A stretch of 64,000 nt of DNA from positions 38,388,084 through 38,452,083 of the forward strand of contig OZ024905.1 in assembly GCA_964017125.1 (NCBI GenBank), in the 5' to 3' direction. The notes under the pieces are model-generated. The model saw nothing but the letters and a program-made list of their open reading frames with translations, ran no database searches and had not been told where the DNA came from. Of this stretch, positions 57,235 to 64,000 are shown piece by piece. Position 1 is the first letter of the stretch, and every line of letters starts with the position of its first letter. A program made the translations under genes and the position numbers. The DNA comes from Flabesymbios commensalis (taxonomy: Eukaryota > Annelida > Polychaeta > Terebellida > Flabelligeridae).

Positions 57235-58977
57235 TTTCTAGCACGACAGGGTATACCCCTTAGAGGTCATGATGAAGCTAACTCAAACATGAAACAACTG
57301 CTTTTTTACGTGCTAAGGATCATCCTGACCTAATTCGATGGATTGAAAATCAGAGTAATAAACACATCTCTGGAGAAGCACAAAACACGATTCTAAACAA
57401 TATGGCCATGCAGTTATTGCGTAAAATAGCATCTCAGATACGGGGCGCCGACTGCTTCAGCATCATGGCAGACGAAACAACCGATGTGTCTAATCAGGAG
57501 CAGGTTGTTATATGTATTCGCTGGGTTGATACAGACCTGGAAGTGCACGAGGACTACATTGGCCTGTAACTTGTGTCGTAACTTGTGTCAGGATTAATGC
57601 ATCAACAATTGATCAAGGATGTGCTGTTACGTCTGAATCTGCATTTGGCAAACGCTCGGGGTCAGTGCTACGATGGGTGTTCTACGATGACTGGGGGGAA
57701 AAATGGAGTTGCAGCACAAATTAAACGTGAAAACCCCCAGTGACTTCTAACTCACTGCTTCTGTCATGCTCTTAACCTAGCAAGTGGGGATACCATACGC
57801 AATGTCTCCTTTCTCGAAGATACATTGGATATTGCCTACGAGGTAACAAAATTGGTCAAAAAATCACCTAAGCGAGATTCACATCTCAAGGAGATGAAGC
57901 AAATGATGAAAGTGGATGATGCTGAATCACCAAACATCAAACTTCTCTGTGCCACTCGATGGACTGTACGTGCAGAAGCTCTGAAGTCGATTTCAGAGAA
58001 CTATGCAGCCGTTCTAGAGCTGTGGGATTGGTCTCTGGAATCAGGAAATGTCAATGATAGTGATATGAAGGCCAGGATAATTGGAATTCAAACCGAATGG
58101 TCCAATTTGACTTTTATTATGGCCTTCAGCTCTGCATCCGCATTCTAACTATTTCTGACCATCTCAGTGCAACACTGCAGCCACCGAGGCTGTGTGCTGC
58201 AGAGGCTCAAGGAATAGCGCAACTTACAGTGAAAATGATGCAGAGAATGAGGAATGACGAAAGTGCTGGGCTATTCTGGCAGAAGGTGTCTAGGGAGGCT
58301 GGCCACAAAGAAGTGGCTGATCCACAACTGCCACGTCGCAGACGCATGCCAAAGTGCTATCAACAGGGTGATGCTACTCCAGAGTATCATGATGGTGTGG
58401 AGAAATTTTACAGGCAGATATACTTCCAAGGCCTGGATTCCATCATCACTTGTTTATCTGGTACATTCAACCAGGAAGATTATAGGATATATGCAAATAG
58501 TGAGCAACTGCTTTTAAAAAGTGTCAGTGCTATAGAAAACGATGTGTCCGCAGAAATGAATGTAGTTTGTCAGTTTTATGGGTCCGATTTTGATAGAGAT
58601 ACAATACAGCTCTATCTCGATCTCATGCGGGAGAGCTGCGAGGGAAAAACATCACAAACATGAGTGAGCTGACACAGCATCTAAAAGCCATCCCTCCTGC
58701 GCAGAAACAGCTGCTGTCACAAGCAATTCACCTGGCTAAGCTTGTTCTTGTCATGTCCGCAACTAATGCGTCAAGTGAACGAGCCTTCAGTGCCCTGAAG
58801 AGGGTTAAAACCTACTTGAGATCTACCATGTCTAACAATCGGTTAAACATGGTAAATCACCTGATGTGCCTCCATGTACACAGTTGCAGATTCGATGAGT
58901 TGGACTTGAAAGAGGTGGCCAATGACTTCGTGAATGAATGTCCAGACAGACGATTGTCTGTATTTGGCCGATTTTAA
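57235..58977 (+). pseudogene. Decayed ZMYM1-like hAT transposase
   Basis: Family: hAT DNA transposase of the zinc-finger MYM-type-1-like group (DUF4371 plus hAT dimerisation domain). Visible in order: FLARQGIPLRGHDEANSN at 57235; FSIMADETTDVSNQEQVVIC near 57450; RGQCYDGCSTMTGG (hAT GxxYDGA box) near 57660; THCFCHALNLASGDT near 57745. The long block 57825-58145 has KKSPKRD and CATRWTVRAEAL. Then FWQKVSREAG and QLPRRRRMPK follow, and finally LVLVMSATNASSERAFSALK with RVKTYLRSTMSNNRLN, the C-terminal dimerisation motif. It ends at TAA 58975-58977. Frame changes near 57310, 57640 and 58120, and stops near 57567 and 57740, show it is dead. The 5' zinc-finger part is missing. Confidence 0.9.
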
Positions 58978-60001
58978 ACTGGGGTTGGTTGAAGTGCAGG
59001 ATTGGAGTGAAAATGACAGTGATGTACAGTAGGCCTCATAGTAACAAGAGTGGTGGATAGGGGACAATGTTACCAGGGAATCCATGTTGGTTTAGTAACT
59101 ATGAAATATTGACAATGGCGGGAATGTTTTATATGTTTTTATGTTTCACTTTAGATTATTATCAATAGTATTCACACTTGAGTTGGCCTAAATTTTCAAC
59201 TCTTTATCATTTCTTGTCAGGACTTGTATTGGATTTACTGTAAATCAAATTTGTTGACATTTCCTACAATATTATTTTGTTGTGTATTTTTTTAGCAGGG
59301 CACGTGATTTTGTATTTGAGGATGGTGGGAGATACCGAGATGTGTATGTGAGGTTTTCTCGTAACATAGGCTACTTGTAAATTAATCCTTTTTTTCTTGT
59401 AGCATGTAGCCCTATATATAAGTGACCTGAATAAATGACACAAAGACACAGTCATCCAAGAGCTTATAAAATACTATATAATAAACCTTCAAATTAATAT
59501 CAGATGCTCTCAGACTCAACTAAAGCAAAACAAATCGCGGGGGGCTTACCCATAAAACACCAGTGCTTTACAAGCGTGAAAGTCACAAAAGTCTACATCT
59601 GCCCCCCCCCCCCACTTTCAAAACAATCTGACGCCACTGCATTTCATAATTAGGAAAGAAGGTCTCGCCCCTACGCTAAAATCAGCATAATATTCGTGAA
59701 GATTGTCTTTAGAACGTTTCAAAATGTAGACCTACTTCAGCCTCCTTCTCAGGGCCACACTAGCACAGTTAGGTGGCCCTGCTACAGTGCTTTGAGATTC
59801 TCTTCTGTAATTGCTGCGTTCTGATAGGGCATCAAAATCTGGTGTACCGTGACCCACACCTGAACCTGAAACTATGTCAAGTTCGAGGATTCCTTGCACC
59901 TATGAGCGACAAGTTTATATAATTATGTCTCCCTTGTACTGGGCTAAGGTTGTCATTATATGCCTAGTATTATTATGACCAGTACATGCGATCAACCTGT
60001 G
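58978..60001. other. Flank of the hAT copy and non-coding DNA
   Basis: A possible right terminus, GACGCCACTG at 59628-59637 (inverted CAGTGGCGTC), lies after a poly-C tract. A left partner was not found. 59640-60000 is single-copy by eye. Confidence 0.35.
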
Positions 60002-60425
60002 TTGTATTATAGTTGGTCCATCCTATACAATGACGGCCCAGCATAAAAGCAACATTGGATGTGTGTCTTTTACTTGTGTTGTTGTAGATTTGCTTTTGTG
60101 TAAGACCAAGATACCAGCAGAATGTGATGTTAACAACCACTCTTTCAAGTTTGTTTAATGTTGGGACAGCATCTCAGATTGTGGATTAACATGAACCAAG
60201 CACTGGGGCATCGTTGTTACTGGTGTGCACTCTCAGTCAGTAAGACACACTAACCCAACATTGGTTTAATGTTGGTCCATCGTTTGCGACGCATACCCAA
60301 CATTAAGAAAACATTGGGCCAGTGTAGACCTATCCTGTTTACGCTGTAGAATTGACAATGCTGGATTGATGTATGCCAATTGTCTACGATGCTGGCCCAA
60401 CATAAAATCAACATTGACCATGTGG
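60002..60425. repeat. Cluster of CAACATTGG-type hairpin units
   Basis: Four to five units in series, each with TAATGTTGGNCCA and CCCAACATTAAGAAAACATT or CCCAACATAAAATCAACATT in inverse orientation (for example around 60265-60320 and 60360-60420). This is the densest cluster of the dispersed hairpin family that also occurs in the younger LINE's UTRs. Confidence 0.8.
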
Positions 60426-60775
60426 TTTAGAATGTCGAGGACACCATTTTTGTCAGGTATTACCTTATTGGCCAGATACAAAATCAGGTCAAATTCATGA
60501 ATACGTCTACAGAACACACTTTACAGTGCAATCAATCAGAGCCACGCTAGTGGAAGGATAGTGTATCTGATGAATGAGAATGGCCTACTTAGCTTATACT
60601 TTCTCACTCATAGAGCATAGTTTGCAAAACAGGCTTACTGTAGGCCGACTATGTACCCATAAAACACGGAACATTTAACCATTGTCGCTCTAATGATATG
60701 TAATATATTGTAAGCTGTATTACATACATTTGTAGGGGATTGTTTTAATTATTGATCTGGAACAACTCAGAAGGG

Positions 60776-61210
60776 TGCGAAACGTCTTATAAGAACGAGG
60801 GTGAAATTATCTTCTCTAGATGCGAAACGTCCTATAGGAACTGGGGTGAAAAGTTTTCCCTAGGGTGCGAAAAGTGTAAAAATGTGGGCGAAACGTCTCA
60901 CACCGAGGGCCGAAATGTCTTAATTTAGAAAGGGGCGAGACGCCTTCCCTGGGGGGGGGGGGGGGGCGAAACGTCTTCCCTAGAGGGCGAAAGGTCTCAA
61001 TAGGGGGCTAAACGTCTTCAGATAGGGAGGGGCGAGACGCCTTTCCTAGGGGGGGAAACGTCTTACCTAGGGTGCGGAAGGTCTCAATAGGGGGCTAAAC
61101 GTCTTGAAACGTCTTACAGAGGGCAAAACGTCTTAAACTGGGGCAAGTCGTCACAACGATGGGGGCGAAACGTCTTGAAGACGGGTGCGAAACATCTTGT
61201 CTAGCTCGGA
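60776..61210. repeat. ~30-bp GCGAAACGTCTT minisatellite
   Basis: About fourteen degenerate units built on GGGGGCGAAACGTCTTCCCTA with G-run length variation and a GGGGCGAGACGCCTT variant. The array is irregular in period (20-40 bp). Confidence 0.93.
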
Positions 61211-61681
61211 GACAACATAGGCCTACACAGTGCTCTGTAATTAGAGTAAGGTCCAGATTAATCGAGGCCAAGTCTTAGATATGACTGTCCAAAGAATGAT
61301 TGGGCTCTATCTTTTTTTGTTTCCTGGAATGAAGTACGCTCGGCAGGTCTGAACATGTAGATGATGTAAACCCTCGTTTTTTCTTGATAGAGAGGGAGAT
61401 GTTCGGAGTATTTATTGTGAAATGATAGAACTAAGAATTTGGCTCGTATCGAGATGTGATGGAAGAAGGAATACTTGATTAATATGACATTATTTTGTTG
61501 ATTTTGATACATATTGTGAACTGCACCCATTGTCGCCCATCTCAGTATAATACACAAAGGATCTATACAGTGAATTCCTGAGTATCTGTACACTCGCATA
61601 CAACATCACTGGACCCAACAGATTTGGAGGTGATCGCATGTGACACGTTCAGGTTAACCCTTGGGTTTCTATAGCTGTATC
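61211..61681. other. Non-coding flank of the LINE ORF1
   Basis: No gene recognised. It may include the 5' UTR of the LINE whose ORF1 starts at 61682. Confidence 0.35.
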
Positions 61682-63271
61682 ATGGCCGGCAGGAAAAAAG
61701 GTAAAAAGCGGTCTCTATCAGATGATGACATTGCAAATATCACCGGCTCGCAGGAAAACCAGGATCTTGTTTCACGAATCGTGAAGGAAGAACTGGGTGA
61801 TTTAACTTTCTCGATAAAAGAAATGAAACAGTCTCTGGACAAATCACTTGCACAGACTAACCAGTTGCACGAAGATGTTCAAACTCTGAAGACGGCCAGC
61901 CTTGAACGTGACAACACCATAAAGGGACTAGAAGATCAAATAAATTTCATGAATACAAAAATAACAACAATGGATAATCAAATCAATGATTTAGAACAGT
62001 ACGGCCGTAATAGTTCTGTCCGTATTTACGGGTACGCATTAGCTGAACACACAGACACAATAAAAGCAGTGATCCAACTTTTCAACGGACTAAATATAAA
62101 TCTTCAACCCTCAGAAATTGTGGCAGCACACCCATTACCTATGAGACAATATCAAGATAGACCCCACATTCCTCCTATAATTGTGAAATTCTTGAGAAAC
62201 AGTGACAAAGACAGGGTGATCATGGCCAGAAAAGGTCTTAAGGGCAGAACCGTCTCCATACATGACGACCTGACACTGAAAAATAACTTTTAAATCGAGT
62301 TCGTAATGATGAAAGGGTGGAAACGCCATGGTCATTTAAAGGTTGTGTTTGGTGCCTACTAAAAACTGGAGAAAAATTTAAAATTAATATCTCTCAAACA
62401 ATAGAAGATGCGATGTCATGTTCTAAAAGGACAGGCAACAACCAAACTAATGGTAAAGGGTTTTTTTACAACCAGACACGAGGGGGTTCCTCCACTCAGG
62501 GACCACGTATGTCACGTCATTCTGGCGGTTATAGACCTCGCTTCTCACGATATCCACCACCTCGTGCTCCCATCTTTGGTCCTACTGGTCCAAACACTGG
62601 ATCTGTCCGACCTCTCTTTGTACAAAATCAACCAATGCAACAGAACGATCCCAGATCCATACAACCGCAGCAACAGCAGCAACAGCAACCACCACAACAA
62701 CAGCAGCAGCAACAGTTTCAGCAACAACAACAGCAGCAGCAACATCAGCAGCAGCAGCAGCAGCATCAACAACAACAGCAGCAGCAACAGCAGCAGCGAC
62801 AGACAGCAGCAACAACAACAGCAACAACAACAGCAGCAGCAGCAGCAACAGCAACAGCAGCAACATCAACAGCCCCTACAACAACAACAGCAAGTAGCAC
62901 CGCAACAAACTCAACAAAACCTGTCACCACAACCGTCTCAATCACATCAACCTTATCAGCAGCAACAACAGCAAATCCAGCCAAAACAACAACTCCAAAC
63001 ACAGCAACCTTCAACTGTAAGTGTGACCCCCCCCCCCCCCCCCCCTAAAGACGTTCCGCTAGAGGACAGACTAAGAAAGTTAGCTAATACAACAGTTCCT
63101 GGAGCTCAACTTCATACATCCACACCATCAGCTAATACTGCTCCATCTCCCCAACAGACACAAACTATTGGTCAACCTGTGCAGCAGGCCAGCACATCAG
63201 GTGCTGGAAACCAGGCTACAGTCTTACCCAATGACTCCGTAGCCGTTACTTTCGGTAATTCTTATTTTTAA
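61682..63271 (+). pseudogene. LINE ORF1, L1-like fold with Gln-rich tail, two frame changes
   Basis: Starts MAGRKKGKKRSLSDDDIANI. Residues ~50-115 form a coiled coil with heptads (DQINFMNTKITTMDNQINDL). Next is an RRM-like segment from RNSSVRIYGYALAEHTDTIK, then a C-terminal domain with FLRNSDKDRVIMARKGLKGR, HDDLTLKN, LNRVRNDERVETPWSFKG and LLKTGEKFKIN. This coiled coil-RRM-CTD order is that of L1-type ORF1p (Transposase_22), an RNA chaperone. The Arg/Gly/Pro-rich part (GGYRPRFSRYPPPRAP) and a ~200-residue CAG/CAA-coded glutamine tract follow. One frame change lies near 62288 and one near 62800 in the CAG tract; the last frame ends GNSYF with TAA. No ORF2 follows inside the window. Confidence 0.85.
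62650..62900. repeat. CAG/CAA trinucleotide tract
   Basis: About 80 CAR-type triplets, interrupted, inside the LINE ORF1. Long Ser-, Leu-, Val- or Ala-only frames on both strands are by-products. Confidence 0.95.
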
Positions 63272-64000
63272 AAAGGTATGTTTACTTAATTTTCATTTAC
63301 ACCCGAATTATTATGAACTTTATACTGCGTGTACTGTATTATCTGGTCACACATGGTTGCCTACATACAATTACGCCATAACAAATATATATTATCACTT
63401 TTATTTACTCATTCTTATCAGGTGTTGGGCTGCTCCATAGGGTTTCTTTCATTTGATGTTGTCATTACTGACACTATTTTCAGCACATTACATCTGTAAT
63501 GAAATATCAAACTAGCATGTTCGTATGCATGTATGTGTGGATATATTCGTATGTTTATATGTTTTTATGTTTAGCTATATTTATGCGTGTATGTACATAT
63601 ATATGTATTTACATGTTTGAGTATATGTGGTCATATTGACATATTAATATAAACATCAAATTATGTTATAAATTGCGAATTTGCTAAGACCATGATAACT
63701 GAAATGTTCTTTAATCGTGACGCCGAATCAGTGTTGTTTTGATGTTGTCTAACGTCGCAGATGGCGGTCTAGCATCATAAAGACTTTGTTTTGACGTCAC
63801 ATGTGTATGTCTATGTTGTGAATTATCAATCACACAGTCATACCAATAACTTCACAAATATGGGCCGACATCAAAAACGACACCTCGTTTTTATGTCATT
63901 TTTATCTATCTTAGTACTGAGGTGACAGCCAGGGAGTTGACATCACCTTCATTAATATGTACTTTGAATATTGAATAAACCTGTAATATAAATGTAATGT
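63272..64000. other. AT-rich DNA to the window edge
   Basis: No endonuclease or RT frame. It contains a TATGTATATATG-rich stretch (63520-63640), a hairpin unit at 63722-63800 (GTTGTTTTGATGTTG, AACGTCGCAGATGGCGG, AGCATCATAAAG) and AATAAA at about 63974. ORF2 of the LINE, if present, must lie to the right. Confidence 0.5.

Noticed and set aside
62545-63014. Leu-, Val- and Ala-rich ORFs opposite the LINE ORF1
   Set aside because: Other frames of the CAG tract.
1-64000. Virus-like, LTR or Polinton element
   Set aside because: I saw no capsid, protease, integrase, envelope or long terminal repeat signal; all retroelement coding here is non-LTR.

Overview
The window is nuclear DNA from an animal, most likely a marine invertebrate. 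It is AT-rich and intron-rich, and packed with LINEs, tRNA-derived SINEs, MITEs, hairpin repeats and minisatellites. I cannot name the phylum. I recognise no virus-like or LTR element and no tRNA, rRNA or CRISPR locus.

Layout. 1-390 is a 30-34 bp tandem array. 542-9782 is a nested pair of non-LTR retrotransposons: a 5'-truncated CR1/L2-like LINE (559-9765, 17-bp target duplication) split by an apparently full-length ~7.4-kb APE-type LINE (947-8322, 9-bp target duplication). The complete argininosuccinate synthase gene (ASS1) follows on the plus strand, with 13 coding exons over 10842-34399 and 422 codons. Its introns hold tandem repeats, two SINEs, at least six small DNA transposons (one nested in another) and, in intron 12, a 4.53-kb foldback-type inverted repeat. 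After an intergenic stretch with a hAT-like MITE inside another repeat and five copies of a palindromic 16-mer, a second host gene lies on the minus strand. This is a four-exon TMEM141 homologue (44040 down to 41668, 120 codons), which is invisible to ORF finding because its exons are 44-195 bp. From 44 to 64 kb I find no further host gene. That part has hairpin repeats, a 1.5-kb minisatellite between inverted arms, a MITE, another copy of the SINE, a decayed ZMYM1-like hAT transposase, a second minisatellite, and a glutamine-rich ORF1 of another LINE near the right edge.

Functionally, ASS1 is the cytosolic ATP-dependent step of arginine synthesis that joins citrulline and aspartate. TMEM141 is a small two-pass membrane protein of unknown role. 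They converge tail to tail and nothing links them functionally, although both human homologues lie on 9q34. Most remaining features are mobile DNA at different stages of decay; the nested insertions give their relative ages.
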